Shown: positions 17,201 to 27,420, counted from the first letter of the stretch. The stretch: DNA of 64,000 nucleotides from Cellulosimicrobium composti (GCF_009711085.1 NZ_WMKA01000008.1:25544-89543); one strand, 5' to 3'. Notes: generated by a model from the sequence alone, not told the origin. Made by a program: numbers and translations.

Positions 17201-19086
17201 AGCGCGACGTCGGGCGGCAACGACGGGGCGGTCGGGTCCGCGGGGTCGGCCCCGCCCGACGGCGTCCCGCCCAGGCGGCCGAGGTGGGCCGCGGCGGCGA
17301 GGCGGCGCGCGAGCGCCTCGGCCCACGCCGTGCCCGCCGCGACGTGCTCGCGCTCTGTCCGGGCGCCGTCGGGGCCGACGAGGACCGCGGCAGCGCCGGT
17401 GACGTCCAGCACGGTCCGACACCACGCGGGGACGTGCGCGGCGTCCTCGACGACGAGGAGGACGTCCGTCCCCGCGGCGCGCAGTCGCTCCCACGCGGTC
17501 GCGAGCTCGCCGGGCGGCGCGTGCCCGTCGACGACGAGGACCCCGGGTGCGCGGGACGGTGCCGTCCCGTCGGCGACCGGGACCCGGGGCGCGTCGGACG
17601 GTGCGGGGCTCGCGACGGCGCTCGCCGCCCGCGCGACGGCGGTCGCGGGGCTCCCCGGCACGACGTCGGCGAGGTCGGCGACGGCCGACGCACCGGGCAG
17701 CCACCGGCACCACGCCCAGTCCGCCGCGGCGGGTGGCGGGTGCCGCACGGTGAGCGCGGCGCCCGCGGCCAGGTGCTCGGCCAGCACGGCGCGCGCGGCG
17801 CCGAGCGCCCGCGGCCGGGGCCCGACGACCGCGAGGCACCCGTCCGGGAGGCGGGGAGGTACCGGGCCGGCCGGTGCGTCGCCACCGGCCGGGTCTCCGG
17901 CCACCGGCCCGACCGCGCCCACGCCCGACGGCCCACCGGCCGAGCCGCCGGGAGCCCTCCCGGTGGAACGGCCGGGGTCCCGGCGGGGCCCGAGCGCACC
18001 ACCCACGGCGGGTGCGAGCCGCGCGACGGCGGCCCACGTCAGCACGTCGGCGGGCCGGGGAAGCAGCGGGTCGAGGTGCGCCGCCACTGGTGCGTCGGCG
18101 ACCCCGGGACGTGCGCCCCCGCCGGGCTCGGCCACGACGAGGGCGCCCTGGCGAGCGGCGGCGCGGCGCCGTCGCGCCTCGACCAGCGCGGGCACCACGA
18201 GCGCGAGCGGCCCGACCAGCGCGAGCAGCGCGTACAGCGGCTGACGGAAGGCTGCCGCGAGGGCGAGCGACGCGGCGACCGGCGCGAGCGCGGTCGTGAG
18301 GTGCGCGGCGCCCGGACGGCCCGGGCTCGTGCCGCCGGTCGTCGGCAGGGCCGGTCCGGTGCGCGGTCCGTGCGCGAGCCCGGGGCGCGGGCGCAGGGCG
18401 TAGACGCCGCGCGGGGCGACGAGCGCGTGACCCGGGCGCCACGCCGTCGTGCGCCACCGCGGGACCACGCGGCCCGCCCGGACGGAGCGCGCGAGGAGCG
18501 TCCCGGCGTCGTCGGGGACACGACGCGTGCCCCGCGGCGCCCGGACGCGGACCCGGGTCCCGCGGCGACGGGCGCGCCAGCGGACGTCGAGTCCGTCGAG
18601 CGCGACGCGGCCGCGCGCGCTCGTCAGCGCGACGACGCGCCCGGCGTCCGCGCCGCCCACGACCGCGAGGTGCAGCGGGGCGGCGAGGACCTCGTCGGCG
18701 CGTGCGGGGTCGTCGGCGCCGTGCGCCCCCGCCGCTCCCGGCTCCGCGCCGGACGACCGCCGGCCGACGCCGGACGGCTCCCGGGCGGTCGACGGCCCAC
18801 CCCGGACGGCGAGCGTCGCGCCGGGGAGCAGGGGGCGGGTGCCGCACCGCTGGTCGTCGTCGACGGCGACGCCGTCCACCACCAGAGGCGCCGTGCGGAG
18901 CTCGGGACGGCACGCGAGGCGCGCGAGCGCGGCGCGCGCGTCGCCCAGGCGGGCACCGGCGTCGAGCAGGACGTCGGTGCCGGGGTGGACGGTCACGCGC
19001 AGCGCGCCGGGCGCAGCGACCGGCGTGACGGAGGGCGGCGGTCCGGCGGGGTGGGCGGACGCGGCGGGTGGCAGGACGAGCGGCAC
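14260..19086 (-). CDS. EccC/EssC-like FtsK/SpoIIIE ATPase with three ATPase modules
   Basis: A 1608-residue protein with the layout of type VII secretion ATPases. The N-terminal region (about 1-230) holds FHA-like beta-rich segments. Two membrane helices lie near 262-305 ([35 protein letters not shown]). The first ATPase has Walker A GTTGAGKS near residue 688 and Walker B LVVVVDEF. The second has GRARSGRTS near 1050 and LLVVDD. The third has GPPGSGRTS near 1404 and VAVDDLD. Long Gly/Pro/Asp-rich linkers contain duplicated segments. No WXG100 substrate, EccB, EccD or mycosin gene lies nearby, so it is an orphan here. The start is GTG at 19086 with no evident Shine-Dalgarno sequence. DNA translocation is the alternative role, but the FHA-like front and three modules favour secretion. 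Confidence 0.85.
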   Translation of the reverse strand: MPLVLPPAASAHPAGPPPSVTPVAAPGALRVTVHPGTDVLLDAGARLGDARAALARLACRPELRTAPLVVDGVAVDDDQRCGTRPLLPGATLAVRGGPSTAREPSGVGRRSSGAEPGAAGAHGADDPARADEVLAAPLHLAVVGGADAGRVVALTSARGRVALDGLDVRWRARRRGTRVRVRAPRGTRRVPDDAGTLLARSVRAGRVVPRWRTTAWRPGHALVAPRGVYALRPRPGLAHGPRTGPALPTTGGTSPGRPGAAHLTTALAPVAASLALAAAFRQPLYALLALVGPLALVVPALVEARRRRAAARQGALVVAEPGGGARPGVADAPVAAHLDPLLPRPADVLTWAAVARLAPAVGGALGPRRDPGRSTGRAPGGSAGGPSGVGAVGPVAGDPAGGDAPAGPVPPRLPDGCLAVVGPRPRALGAARAVLAEHLAAGAALTVRHPPPAAADWAWCRWLPGASAVADLADVVPGSPATAVARAASAVASPAPSDAPRVPVADGTAPSRAPGVLVVDGHAPPGELATAWERLRAAGTDVLLVVEDAAHVPAWCRTVLDVTGAAAVLVGPDGARTEREHVAAGTAWAEALARRLAAAAHLGRLGGTPSGGADPADPTAPSLPPDVALGHLLGAPRARHDLAGWVGARWDDAPRRDRRGLRTVLGVDADGQAVTVDLVEDGPHVLVAGTTGAGKSELLQTLVLGLALGRSPDEVTFALVDFKGGTSFGACGRLPHVVGQVTDLDPGLARRALDGLRAELHRRERVLTAAGATSVDDLPRGRLPRLVVVVDEFRALADDLPELLPGLLRVAAQGRALGVHLVLATQRPAGAVSADVRANITLRLALRVVDVADSRDVVECPHAALVPAWAPGRLVLRRGAEPPLAVQCARASGETPAAAPGARLAPPWHVPRSATPSLSGGGPTGRRAVPSGDLTVGDRSAGPPSGDATAGDATAGDALARLVDAAREVAARRGARTPPPPWLPPLPTHVGADELERAEVGPSGSAVGQDGADRSGASDPAGLPLALGDVPAQQRRAVLRWDPTDGHLAVLGRARSGRTSALRTAAWAALERGWAVHAVGAFADLSSHPGTGTVVGRGDVRRLVRLLRLLAGHDDAQGRPPGLVGHDDAQGRPPGLAGPDRGQPPGATAHHDGQSSGPAGTGARRLLVVDDVEAVRAALADVAGGAGADLLADVLAEGTTAVALAGSGPTVGGLAAHVGVRVVLASRDRHDDVSLGVPSALAGQGGPAGRAVWLGPDDPLLCQVALPRAAEPGPETDPPVRPTPDADADARPGGRAHLRAQVRESGEEPGTVRVTGGWPGVMRLARLPDRVDASDLDRSDPHLHLDPARPPQPGSSVGPGPGAGPPDDRRAGPASAEGLRVLVGLGGDDARTLSLDVSRGALVVGPPGSGRTSALRLVVQQVARAGALRGVVARDGAVAALAPRGTPTARRFTPSEVAALLDAVAASGPPVHPPRRPSGDPTHAPSGGGDPTHGPTGGGAAPGVVAVDDLDVLAQLCVLEADRLATLARDGIVLVATATTASAATALRGPLADLRGARTGVVLAPGERGSSEVFGHSLAWLAEPGRPRPGRGVLVDGARLAPVQVAVP
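15679..15756 (-). repeat. 39-bp in-frame tandem repeat in the EccC-like gene
   Basis: Units 15679-15717 and 15718-15756 differ only at their last three bases. They encode two copies of a 13-residue segment ([12 protein letters not shown] plus one residue) in the linker between the second Walker A and Walker B. Confidence 0.9.
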
Positions 19087-19204
19087 CGCGCGATCGTGCC
19101 CGGCGTACGCCGCCCCGCTCCACGCACGAGCGCGCCCCTGTGGACGGGTGATCCGTCCACAGGGGCGCGCGTCGAGAGTGGGCCGGTGGTGTCCCGTCGT
19201 CCGG

Positions 19205-21763
19205 TCAGTCCACGGCGAGCGCCGCGACCGGCGAGGTGCGGGCCGCCGTCCGGCCCGGCACGACCGACGCCACGAGCCCCGCGACGAGCGCCACGACGAG
19301 CACGAGGGCCACGTCCCGCCACGGCACCGCGAGCGACACGTCGCCCATGATGCTCAGCGCGGTCGCCGCGCCGGCCCAGCCGTACAGCACCCCGAGCGCG
19401 ATCCCGAGGACGGCGCCGACGCCCGCGATGAGCATGCCCTCGATCGCGAGCATCCACCGCAGCTGCGCCCGGCTCAGGCCGATCGCGCGCAGCGTCGCGG
19501 ACTCGCGCCGCCGCTCGATGACCGACAGCGACAGCGTGTTCGCCACGCCGATGAGCGCGATGACGACCGCGACCGCGAGGAGCCCGACGATGACGCCGAG
19601 GATCGTGTCGATCACGCTCTCCATGAGCGCGCGCTCGACGGCCGCGCCCGCGACCTCGACCGGGACGTCCACGTCGACGATCGCGTCCTGGATGGCCGGG
19701 ACGGCCTGCGTCGGGTCGGCCGACTCGTCGAGACCGACCCACAGGCGCGACGTGACCGCACCCGGGTCGAGCGCCCGCGCGTCGTCCGTCGCGAGGAGCC
19801 ACGACCACCCGACCGCCCCGGTCCGCGCCACGACGTCGAGCGTCGCGCCGTCCGGCCCCGTGAGCTCGAGCCGCTCGCCGTCGGCGATGCCCCACGACTC
19901 GGCCTCCTGCTCGGACAGCATGAGCGTGCCCTCGGCCAGGGGCGCGAGCGACTCAGGAGTGCGGACGACCTCGCGCGCCTGCTCGGGGTCGACGCCGTGG
20001 ACCGTGAGCTGGGTGCCGTCCGGCAGCGTCGCCTCCGCCGCGACGAGCTCGACGACGCGCGCGACGCCCTCGCTCCCGGAGACGGCACGCACGGCCTCGC
20101 CCGGGACGGCCTCGCCCGAGGACCCGTAGAGGTCGGTCGCGACGAGGACGTCCACCGGGTACTGCTCGTCGAGCGCGGTGTCGAGCGACGTGCGGGCGCT
20201 CGCGGCACCGGTCGACATCATCGCGACGAGCGTCACGCCGATGAGCAGCGCGGTGCTCGTCGCGGTCGTGCGCCGCGGGTTGCGCAGCGTGTTCGCGGTG
20301 GCGAGGCGCGCCGTCGACCCGGTGCCCGCGAGCAGGCGGCCGACGAGGGACACGACGCCGGGGAGCCAGAACACGGCACCGACGAGCACGCCGACGAACG
20401 ACAGGGCGCCGCCCGCGACGCCGGCGAGCAGACCGATCTCGGGGTTCCCGGTGGTGCCGAGCCAGATGCCTCCGCCGAGGACGGCCAGGCCGGCGACCGT
20501 CAGCAGGCTCGCGACGACGAGGCGCGCGCGGCCGCCGCCACGGGCGAGGCTCGGCGCGTCGGCCGGGCGCAGCGCCTCGAGCGGGGCGACGCGCGTCGCG
20601 GCGCGGGCCGGGGCGAACGACGCCACGACGGTCACGACCGTGCCGACGAGCAGCGGGACGAGCACGACGACGGGGGTCACGGCGATGGTCGCCGGGATCG
20701 GGACGCCCAGGTCCGCGCCGCGGGCCACGAGGAGCGCGACCTGCGTGAGCAGAGCACCGAGCAGGATGCCGCCCACCGAGGACACGACGCCGAGGATCGT
20801 CGCCTCGGTCAGCACGGAGCGCGCGAGCTGCGACCGGTTCGCGCCCACGGCGCGCAGGAGGGCGAGCGTGCGCGTGCGCTGCGCGACGAGCACCTGGAAC
20901 GTGTTCGTGATGACGAGCGCGGCGACGAGCAGGGCCACCGCGGCGAAGCCGAGGATCACGTAGGTGAAGACGTCCTGGTCGCCGGTCATCTTGCGCGCCT
21001 GCTCCTGCGCGTGCTCGTCCGGGGTCACGGCCTTGGCCTCGTCCGGGGACGCGGCCACGAGCGCGGCGCGCACGGTCTCGAGGTCCGTGCCGGGCGCGAG
21101 GCCGACCATGGCCGCCGAGTAGGTGCGTGCGGGCTCGTCGGGCATCGACTGCGCGGCCTCCCACGCGGCGACGTCCTCGGCCGTCACGACGACGGCGCCG
21201 CCCATCTGGGCGTACGCGCCGTACGGGTCGGCGGTCGTGCCGACGACGCTCAGCTCGTCGCGGACCTCCTCGTACGCGCCGCCGTCGGGCGCGGAGCCGT
21301 CCCACACGTTGCGCGAGCTCGTGACGGCGTCGCCGATCCCGACGCCCAGGCGCTCGGCCACGGCCTCCGGGAGCGCGACCTGCCCGGTCGCGGTCGGCAT
21401 CGAGCCCTCGACGACCTCGAGGGCCTGGAAGCGGGGGTCGGACGGCGCGGGGACGCCGAGCTGGAACACGCGCTTCGAGCCGTGGGACAGGTCGAGGTAG
21501 GTGAACTGCACCGCGTCGACCGCGTCCACGCCCGGGACGGAGCGCAGGGCGTCGACGTCGTCGGCGGTCAGGTCGGCCGGCGCGGACACGACGAGGTCCG
21601 CGCTCGCGAACTGCGCCGCGATGGAGTCGTTCGTGGTCCGGGTCATGACGTCGCCCGCGATGAGCGTCGCCGTGACGAACGCCGTCCCGATGACGATCGC
21701 GACGCCGGCCGCGACGAGGCGGCCGATGCTGCGGCGCATCTGCGCCAGGGTGAGGCGGAGCAT
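19205..21763 (-). CDS. ABC transporter permease, double FtsX-domain (MacB-like)
   Basis: An 852-residue membrane protein. An N-terminal helix ([20 protein letters not shown]) and a large extracellular domain precede three helices of a first FtsX domain ([20 protein letters not shown] to [20 protein letters not shown]). The same arrangement then repeats, ending with [20 protein letters not shown]. This matches the actinobacterial lipoprotein-release/efflux permeases that pair with a MacB-type ATPase. Its ATG shares one base with the stop of the ATPase gene (TGATG), so the two are coupled. Substrate is unknown; antimicrobial peptides, lipoproteins or lipids are possibilities. Confidence 0.9.
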   Translation of the reverse strand: MLRLTLAQMRRSIGRLVAAGVAIVIGTAFVTATLIAGDVMTRTTNDSIAAQFASADLVVSAPADLTADDVDALRSVPGVDAVDAVQFTYLDLSHGSKRVFQLGVPAPSDPRFQALEVVEGSMPTATGQVALPEAVAERLGVGIGDAVTSSRNVWDGSAPDGGAYEEVRDELSVVGTTADPYGAYAQMGGAVVVTAEDVAAWEAAQSMPDEPARTYSAAMVGLAPGTDLETVRAALVAASPDEAKAVTPDEHAQEQARKMTGDQDVFTYVILGFAAVALLVAALVITNTFQVLVAQRTRTLALLRAVGANRSQLARSVLTEATILGVVSSVGGILLGALLTQVALLVARGADLGVPIPATIAVTPVVVLVPLLVGTVVTVVASFAPARAATRVAPLEALRPADAPSLARGGGRARLVVASLLTVAGLAVLGGGIWLGTTGNPEIGLLAGVAGGALSFVGVLVGAVFWLPGVVSLVGRLLAGTGSTARLATANTLRNPRRTTATSTALLIGVTLVAMMSTGAASARTSLDTALDEQYPVDVLVATDLYGSSGEAVPGEAVRAVSGSEGVARVVELVAAEATLPDGTQLTVHGVDPEQAREVVRTPESLAPLAEGTLMLSEQEAESWGIADGERLELTGPDGATLDVVARTGAVGWSWLLATDDARALDPGAVTSRLWVGLDESADPTQAVPAIQDAIVDVDVPVEVAGAAVERALMESVIDTILGVIVGLLAVAVVIALIGVANTLSLSVIERRRESATLRAIGLSRAQLRWMLAIEGMLIAGVGAVLGIALGVLYGWAGAATALSIMGDVSLAVPWRDVALVLVVALVAGLVASVVPGRTAARTSPVAALAVD

Positions 21764-22572
21764 CAGGCGCGCACCGCCTGCGGCACGTCGGCGCCGGGAG
21801 CCTCCAGCGTGCGCAGGGCGTCGAGCCCCGCGAGCACCGACTCGGGCGTCGGGTCGGTGATGTCGCCCGCGATCCGCCCGTCGGCGATGAGCACGACGCG
21901 GTCCGCGTACGCCGCGGCCGTCGGGTCGTGCGTGACCATGATGATGGTGCGGCCGAGCTCGCGGACCGAGCGGCGCAGGAAGCTCAGCACCTCGGCGCCC
22001 GACCGCGAGTCGAGGTTGCCGGTGGGCTCGTCCGCGAACACGACCTCGGGCCCGGCGATGAGGGCGCGCGCGATCGCGACGCGCTGCTGCTGCCCGCCGG
22101 ACAGCTCGCTCGGGCGGTGGGCGAGGCGCGCCTCGAGGCCCAGCGTGCGCACGAGCGTGTCGAGCCACGCGCGGTCGACCTTGCCGCCCGCGAGCTCGAC
22201 GGGGAGCGTGATGTTCTGCTCGGCCGTGAACATGGGCAGGAGGTTGAACGACTGGAACACGAAGCCCACGCGGTCGCGGCGCAGCTGCGTGAGCGCGTTG
22301 TCGTTCAGGCCGGTGACCTCGGTGTCGCCGATGAAGGCGTGGCCGCTCGTCGCCGTGTCGAGGCCCGCGAGCAGGTGCATGAGCGTCGACTTGCCCGAGC
22401 CGGACGGGCCCATGATGGCCGTGAAGTGACCGCGCTCGAAGTCGACGTCGACGCCGTCGAGCGCGTGGACCGCCGCCTCGCCCTTGCCGTAGGTCTTGCG
22501 CAGCGAGCGGGCCCGCACCGCGGGCGGGCCGGCGGGGGCCGGGTCGGTGGGTCGGTACACGGTGGTGTCCAC
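21763..22572 (-). CDS. ABC transporter ATP-binding protein (MacB/LolD-like)
   Basis: A 269-residue ATPase: Walker [11 protein letters not shown]-loop FQSFNLLP, signature [15 protein letters not shown], Walker [14 protein letters not shown] and switch THDP. The [10 protein letters not shown] wording is typical of the MacB/LolD/FtsE group that works with FtsX-type permeases, which is what follows. The start is GTG with AGGAGA 5 bases upstream. It is the first gene of a two-gene operon. A TAGCGT element about 80 bases upstream may be its promoter. The two-component system just beyond could regulate it, but no operator is recognised. Confidence 0.93.
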   Translation of the reverse strand: MDTTVYRPTDPAPAGPPAVRARSLRKTYGKGEAAVHALDGVDVDFERGHFTAIMGPSGSGKSTLMHLLAGLDTATSGHAFIGDTEVTGLNDNALTQLRRDRVGFVFQSFNLLPMFTAEQNITLPVELAGGKVDRAWLDTLVRTLGLEARLAHRPSELSGGQQQRVAIARALIAGPEVVFADEPTGNLDSRSGAEVLSFLRRSVRELGRTIIMVTHDPTAAAYADRVVLIADGRIAGDITDPTPESVLAGLDALRTLEAPGADVPQAVRA

Positions 22573-22650
22573 GTCGTCTCCTGGGGCGTCGTCGTCGGTC
22601 GTGCGGCGCGCCCGACCTGCGGTCGAGGGCGTGCGCCGGGATCGTGGACG

Positions 22651-22656
22651 ACGCTA
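22651..22656 (-). promoter_or_regulatory. Candidate -10 (TAGCGT) for the ABC transporter operon
   Basis: It would give a leader of about 70 bases before the GTG at 22572. No convincing -35 accompanies it. Confidence 0.3.
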
Positions 22657-22766
22657 CGGAGCGGGGGCGGTCCGCCGCGTCCGGCGACGGTCGGGTCCTG
22701 CGCGCGGGGCGGGTCATCCCGTGGTCGTAGACGCGTCCCGCGCCGGGCGGACGGCGCCCCACCCAG

Positions 22767-22812
22767 GGCGGACGCGCGGACGGCGCCCCTCCTGGCGGCG
22801 GACGCGCGGACG
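22767..22812. repeat. 16-bp exact direct repeat in the intergenic region
   Basis: The 16-mer at 22767-22782 recurs at 22797-22812 (period 30). A partial third copy lies to the left, near 22745. The rest of 22573-22868 holds no gene, only a candidate promoter and a terminator. Confidence 0.7.
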
Positions 22813-22843
22813 CCCCGCGGGTCGCGGTGACCGGCGGGGCGTC
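22809..22843 (-). terminator. Hairpin after the NarL-type regulator gene
   Basis: Arms 22809-22818 and 22834-22843 pair perfectly over 10 bp. The 15-base loop can itself form GGTC/GACC. It lies 25 bases past the stop of the response regulator. Confidence 0.6.
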
Positions 22844-22868
22844 GGGGGGTCGCGGAGGCGCGCTCGGA

Positions 22869-23600
22869 TCAGCCGCCGGGGCGCACGAGCCCCGTCTCGT
22901 ACGCGGTGACGACCGCCTGGACGCGGTCGCGCGCGCCGAGCTTGGCGAGGATGCGCCCGACGTGCGTCTTGACCGTCGCCTCCGCGACGAAGAGGTCGCT
23001 CGCGATCTCGGTGTTGGAGCGACCGCGCGCCATGAGCACGAGCACCTCGCGCTCGCGCTCGGTGAGGCCCTCCACGGCCGCGTGCGCGGGCGAGTCCTCG
23101 ACCTGCTCGGCGGGCAGTGCCGTGACGAGGTGCTCGAGCAGGCGGCGCGTCGACGACGGCGCGATCACCGCGTCCCCGCGGTGCACCGTGCGGATCGCGG
23201 CGAGCATCTCCTCGGGCGGGGCGTCCTTGAGCAGGAAGCCGCTCGCGCCGGAGCGGATGGCCTCGAGCACGTACTCGTCGAGGTCGAACGTGGTGAGGAC
23301 GATGACCTTGGGCGCGTGGCCGCCGTCGGCCGCCGCCGCGGTGAGCCGCGCGGTCGTCTGCAGCCCGTCGAGGTGGGGCATGCGCACGTCCATGAGCACG
23401 ACGTCGACGGGGTGGTCGGCGAGCAGGCGCAGCGCCTGCAGCCCGTCCCCGGCCTCGACCGCGACGGTGAGGTCCGGCTGCGAGTCGATGACCATGCGGA
23501 AGCCCGCGCGCACGAGCTGCTGGTCGTCGACGAGCGCGATGCGCACGGGGTCGTGGGTCTCCGGGGCGTACGCCCCGTCGGGGAGGACGGCGTCGGTCAT
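22869..23600 (-). CDS. NarL/LuxR-family response regulator
   Basis: A 243-residue regulator. The receiver domain has the acidic pair in ALVDDQQLV, phospho-acceptor Asp71 in VLMDVRMPHLDG and the conserved Lys in GFLLKDAP. The C-terminal LuxR helix-turn-helix reads LTEREREVLVLMARGRSNTE, followed by VKTHVGRILAKLGARDRVQ. The ATG has AGGACA 4 bases upstream. It follows its kinase after 57 bases on the same strand. The adjacent MacB-like transporter is a plausible target by position only. Confidence 0.93.
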   Translation of the reverse strand: MTDAVLPDGAYAPETHDPVRIALVDDQQLVRAGFRMVIDSQPDLTVAVEAGDGLQALRLLADHPVDVVLMDVRMPHLDGLQTTARLTAAAADGGHAPKVIVLTTFDLDEYVLEAIRSGASGFLLKDAPPEEMLAAIRTVHRGDAVIAPSSTRRLLEHLVTALPAEQVEDSPAHAAVEGLTEREREVLVLMARGRSNTEIASDLFVAEATVKTHVGRILAKLGARDRVQAVVTAYETGLVRPGG

Positions 23601-23657
23601 GGTGTCCTGTCGGTCGGTCGGGGCCGGGGTCCGGTCGCGGGGAGGTGCGGTGGCGCG

Positions 23658-25163
23658 TCAGGCGGGCGTCGGGGGCGGGGGTGGCGGCGGGACCGCCGCG
23701 CCGGGCGGGCGCGCGGGGCCCATCCTGCCCGACGGCGCGGGCGCGGGCAGGACGGCCGTCGTGGCCGCCGGGCCGGACACGGCTGCCGGGCCGGGCGCGG
23801 CACCCGGGGCGGGCGGGACGGGGAGGCGCAGGTGCACGCGGAAACCGCCGCCCGGCCGCGGGCCGACCTGGACCGTGCCGCCGAAGAGCGCGGCGCGCTC
23901 GCGCATCCCGAGCACGCCGTAGCCACCGGGCCGCGCGTCCGTGTCGGCCGCGGTCGAGGCGCCGCGCCCGTCGTCCTCGACCTCGAGGTCGAGCGTCGTG
24001 GCGCCCCAGCGCACGACGACCGTGACCTCCGGGTCGGGGCCCGCGTGCTTGAGCACGTTCGTCAGGGCCTCCTGGCACACGCGGTATACCGTGAGCCCCG
24101 CGCCGGGCGGGAGCTGCCGCGCGTCGCCCACGCGGACGAAGGACACGCGCAGGCCGCTGTCCCGGACCTGCGCGACGAGGGACTCGAGGTCCGCGGTGTC
24201 GGGCTGCGGCGCGCGCTCGAGCGCCGCCGTCGCGCCGCTCGCCGGCCCGGACGCGGGCGGGCCGTAGGGCGAGCCGGCGCTCTCCCTCGGCGCGGTGCCG
24301 CGGCCGGCGGGCAGCGCGAGCGTGCCGCCCGGGCCGACGGCGGGAGCCGGGCCGGGGACCCGCGGCGCCTCGGACCGCAGCACGCCCAGCAGGCGTCGCA
24401 TGTCGGCGAGTGCCGTGCGCCCGGTCTCGGACACGGTCGTCAGCGCGCGGGCCGCGGCGTCGTGGTCGTGCGCGGCGGCGTACCGGCCGCCGTCGGCCTG
24501 GGCGATGATGACGGAGAGCGAGTGCGCGACGATGTCGTGCATCTCGCGCGCGATGCGTGCGCGCTCGGCGGCCGTCGCGATCCGCGCCTGCTGGTCGCGC
24601 TCGACCTCGAGCCGCTCCGCGCGGTCGACGAGCGCGGCGATCGTCTCGCGGCGCGAGCGCCGCACGAGTCCGAACGCCCAGACGGCGAGGAACGTCATGC
24701 CGCCGAACGCGGACGTGAAGAACACCATCATGGCGAGGTCGGCGAGGCGGCCCGAGAGGAGGCCTAGCGCGACGCCCAGCACGACGGCGCCGGCGAGCGA
24801 GGACGCGATCGCGGTGCGGTGCGCCCAGCGCGGCCCGTACACCGTGACGGAGTAGAGCGCGACGAGCACGGCGAAGTCCGCGGGGAAGATGAGGAGGTAG
24901 CCCGCGAGCAGGTGCGCGAGCGCGACCGCGTACACCGTGATCGCCGACGCGAGCGGCCGCGACCGCCGCCACGGCAGGGGGAGGAGGAGCAGGACGGCCC
25001 AGAACGCCGCCCACCCGCCGTGCGTCGCGTAGCCGCTCGCCCCGGACGCCGAGAACGCCGCGGACGCCGGGACGAACACCACGGCGAGGACGAGCGTGAC
25101 GGTGAGGTCCACACCGAACCGGTGCTGGTCGGACCACTGCCCGAGCCGCTCGTACCATCCCAT
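23658..25163 (-). CDS. DesK/NarX-type membrane sensor histidine kinase
   Basis: A 501-residue kinase. The N-terminal part (about 15-170) has five or six membrane helices with very short loops, so the signal is probably within or at the membrane. The HisKA_3 helix carries the histidine in REMHDIVAHSLSVIIAQAD. The ATPase domain shows VCQEALTNVLKHA, EDDGRG and GYGVLGMRERAALFGG. Two Gly/Pro-rich inserts, one between the domains and one C-terminal, make it longer than usual. The ATG at 25163 lies 7 bases after TAGGCT, a leaderless start. The gene diverges from the OmpR-type system across 105 bases. Confidence 0.92.
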   Translation of the reverse strand: MGWYERLGQWSDQHRFGVDLTVTLVLAVVFVPASAAFSASGASGYATHGGWAAFWAVLLLLPLPWRRSRPLASAITVYAVALAHLLAGYLLIFPADFAVLVALYSVTVYGPRWAHRTAIASSLAGAVVLGVALGLLSGRLADLAMMVFFTSAFGGMTFLAVWAFGLVRRSRRETIAALVDRAERLEVERDQQARIATAAERARIAREMHDIVAHSLSVIIAQADGGRYAAAHDHDAAARALTTVSETGRTALADMRRLLGVLRSEAPRVPGPAPAVGPGGTLALPAGRGTAPRESAGSPYGPPASGPASGATAALERAPQPDTADLESLVAQVRDSGLRVSFVRVGDARQLPPGAGLTVYRVCQEALTNVLKHAGPDPEVTVVVRWGATTLDLEVEDDGRGASTAADTDARPGGYGVLGMRERAALFGGTVQVGPRPGGGFRVHLRLPVPPAPGAAPGPAAVSGPAATTAVLPAPAPSGRMGPARPPGAAVPPPPPPPTPA

Positions 25164-25170
25164 GCGCTCC

Positions 25171-25176
25171 AGCCTA
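25171..25176 (-). promoter_or_regulatory. -10 element (TAGGCT) of the DesK-type kinase
   Basis: Minus-strand TAGGCT lies 7 bases before the ATG at 25163, a leaderless layout. It shares a 105-base divergent region with the next promoter. Confidence 0.6.
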
Positions 25177-25256
25177 GGCAGAGGGTGCGCGCGGGGCGTC
25201 CGACCAGGGTCGCAGAGTTCACGCGACACGATGGGACCGAAGTCGTACTGATGCCC

Positions 25257-25262
25257 TAGCAT
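25257..25262 (+). promoter_or_regulatory. -10 element (TAGCAT) of the OmpR-type regulator
   Basis: TAGCAT ends 6 bases before the ATG at 25269, which points to a leaderless start. Confidence 0.6.
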
Positions 25263-25268
25263 GAGCGA

Positions 25269-25952
25269 ATGACCCACGTACTGCTAGCGGAGGACGACCC
25301 GGCGATTGCCGAACCTTTGGCGCGCGCACTGACACGTGAGGGTTATAACGTCGTCGTCCAAGGAACAGGTCAAGGGGCGATCGACTCGGCCGGCGGCGCC
25401 GACATCGTCGTGCTCGACCTGGGCCTCCCGGACATGGACGGCCTCGACGTCGCCCGCGAGATCCGGCACAAGGGCCTCACCACCCCGGTGCTCGTCCTCA
25501 CCGCGCGCGCCGACGAGGTGGACCTCGTCGTGGGCCTCGACGCGGGCGCGGACGACTACGTGACGAAGCCGTTCCGGCTCGCCGAGCTGCTCGCGCGCGT
25601 CCGGGCGCTCCTGCGGCGCTCGCACGGGGAGCAGGTCGACGAGGAGGAGCTCGCCGCGCAGGACGTGCGCATCGACGTCTCCGCGCACCGGGCGTTCCAG
25701 GGCGACCGCGAGCTGCACCTGACCACCAAGGAGTTCGAGCTCCTGCGCGTGCTCGTCGCGAGCGCGGGGTCGGTCGTCGTGCGCGACGCCCTGATGCGCG
25801 ACGTGTGGGGGTCGGAGCCCGTCGGGTCGACGAAGACGCTGGACATGCACGTGTCGTGGCTGCGCCGCAAGCTCGGCGACGACGCGAACGCGCCGCGCTA
25901 CATCTCGACCGTCCGCGGTCTCGGCTTCCGCTTCGAGACCGGCGAGAGCTGA
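25269..25952 (+). CDS. OmpR/PhoB-family response regulator
   Basis: A 227-residue regulator. The receiver has LLAEDDPAI, phospho-acceptor Asp50 in VVLDLGLPDMDG and Lys100 in DDYVTKPF. The C-terminal winged helix shows LTTKEFELLRVLV and TLDMHVSWLRRKLGDD with VRGLGFRF. Start is the leaderless ATG. The partner kinase follows after 43 bases in the same direction. The first codons use a less GC-rich set than the rest. Target genes are not identifiable from the sequence. Confidence 0.94.
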   Translation: MTHVLLAEDDPAIAEPLARALTREGYNVVVQGTGQGAIDSAGGADIVVLDLGLPDMDGLDVAREIRHKGLTTPVLVLTARADEVDLVVGLDAGADDYVTKPFRLAELLARVRALLRRSHGEQVDEEELAAQDVRIDVSAHRAFQGDRELHLTTKEFELLRVLVASAGSVVVRDALMRDVWGSEPVGSTKTLDMHVSWLRRKLGDDANAPRYISTVRGLGFRFETGES

Positions 25953-25995
25953 CCGACACCCACCGGGGACGAGGACACGGGGAGCGAGGGGAAGC

Positions 25996-27324
25996 GTGCG
26001 GCGTCGGATGCTGCAGGCGACGGTGGCGGCCGTGGCCGTCGCGGTCATCCTCCTGGGCTTCCCGCTCGCCTTCTACGGGGCGCGGTTCGTGCTCCAGGGC
26101 GAGGTCGACGACGTCACGTCGCGCGTCGAGCGCCTCTCGCGCTCGATCGACGCGCGCCTCGCCGCGGGGGACGACATCCCGGACTACGTCATCGAGGACG
26201 CGGTCCAGCCCCGCGCGAGCGACCCGCCCGCCCAGGTCTACGTCACCCTGCCCGACGGCACCGTCCTCACCGCCGGTGAGGAGATCACGGGCCGGGGGAT
26301 CGAACAGCCGGTCCACTCCGAGTCCGGCGCGCTCGTCACGCTCACCGTCTCCTACTGGGACGCCTACCTGCGGGCCGCGCAGGTCGTGCTGCTCGTCGTC
26401 GCGGCGGCCGTCGTCGCGTTCGCCGCGGGCATCGGGATGGCGGTGTGGCAGGCCAACCGCATCTCCGCGCCCCTCGTGTACCTCGCGGCGTCCGCGGAGC
26501 AGCTCGGCTCGGGACAGGTGCGCCCACGGCTCGAGCCGTCCGGCGTCGAGGAGATCGACCTCGTCGCCGCCGAGCTGGCGCGCAGCTCGGACCGGCTCGC
26601 GGGACGCCTCGCGGCCGAGCGCCAGTTCGCGGCCGACGCCTCGCACCAGCTCCGCACGCCGCTCACCGCGCTGAGCATGCGGCTCGAGGAGATCTCCCTC
26701 GCGTCCGACGACCCGGACGTGCAGGAGGAGGCGCGGATCTCGCTCGAGCAGGTCGAGCGGCTCGTCGGGGTCGTCGACGACCTCCTCGCCTCCTCGCGCC
26801 GCGCGCAGGGCGGCACGACGGAGGCCGTGAACCTCCTCGACGTCGTGCACCAGCAGGAGGAGGAGTGGGTGCCGACGTTCGAGAAGGCCGGGCGCCGGCT
26901 CGTCGTCGACGTGCCCGCGGAGTACCAGGTGCTCGCGACTCCCGGCGCGCTCGCGCAGGTGCTGGCCACGCTCATCGAGAACTCGCTCAAGCACGGCGGC
27001 GGCACGACGACGGTCCGCGCGCGGCCGTCGGGCACGAGCGGCGCGATCGTCACCGAGGTCTCCGACGAGGGCGACGGCGTCCCCGACGACCTCGCGCCCC
27101 GCATCTTCGAGCGCGAGGTCACGTCCGGGGCCGGCACGGGCCTCGGCCTCGCCCTCGCGCGCGACCTCGCGGCGTCCGACGGCGGCCGGCTCGAGCTCGC
27201 GCAGCGCCGCCCCGCGGTGTTCGCACTGTTCCTCGCGGGCGTCCCGCGCCGCCTCGACCCGCGCGTGGTGCTCCCCGCGGGCACGGTGGTGGCGTCCGGT
27301 CGCCGGCGTCGTCGCCGCGGCTGA
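25996..27324 (+). CDS. Two-component sensor histidine kinase (HAMP, HisKA, HATPase)
   Basis: A 442-residue kinase. There are two membrane helices (VAAVAVAVILLGFPLAFYGA; VVLLVVAAAVVAFAAGIGMA) around an extracellular loop of about 90 residues. A HAMP-like linker follows (ISAPLVYLAASAEQLGSG). The phosphorylated histidine is in DASHQLRTPLTAL. The ATPase domain has TLIENSLKHGG, DEGDGVP and GTGLGLALARDLA. The start is GTG with GAGGGGAA upstream. The basic RRRRRR tail is unusual. It pairs with the OmpR-type regulator just before it. Confidence 0.93.
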   Translation: MRRRMLQATVAAVAVAVILLGFPLAFYGARFVLQGEVDDVTSRVERLSRSIDARLAAGDDIPDYVIEDAVQPRASDPPAQVYVTLPDGTVLTAGEEITGRGIEQPVHSESGALVTLTVSYWDAYLRAAQVVLLVVAAAVVAFAAGIGMAVWQANRISAPLVYLAASAEQLGSGQVRPRLEPSGVEEIDLVAAELARSSDRLAGRLAAERQFAADASHQLRTPLTALSMRLEEISLASDDPDVQEEARISLEQVERLVGVVDDLLASSRRAQGGTTEAVNLLDVVHQQEEEWVPTFEKAGRRLVVDVPAEYQVLATPGALAQVLATLIENSLKHGGGTTTVRARPSGTSGAIVTEVSDEGDGVPDDLAPRIFEREVTSGAGTGLGLALARDLAASDGGRLELAQRRPAVFALFLAGVPRRLDPRVVLPAGTVVASGRRRRRRG

Positions 27325-27420
27325 GGCGCGCGCTCCCCGCTCACCGGGCTCCCGATCACGGGTCCCTGCTCGCCGGCGGGCCGGTGCTGCCCGGCCCCCT
27401 GACCGGGCTCGGGTGCCGGA

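Noticed and set aside
18449-22429. A plus-strand open frame of over 1300 codons
   Set aside because: It is antisense to the FtsK/SpoIIIE and ABC transporter genes, is rich in Arg/Ala/Asp with no domain, and arises because stop codons are rare in high-GC DNA.
22867-25161. The DesK-type kinase and regulator as vancomycin or desaturase regulators by name
   Set aside because: The fold is generic and no target genes of those systems are adjacent, so no specific name is given.
27325-27420. Possible terminator between the EnvZ-type kinase and gtrA
   Set aside because: Several short GC-rich complementarities exist but no single clean hairpin.
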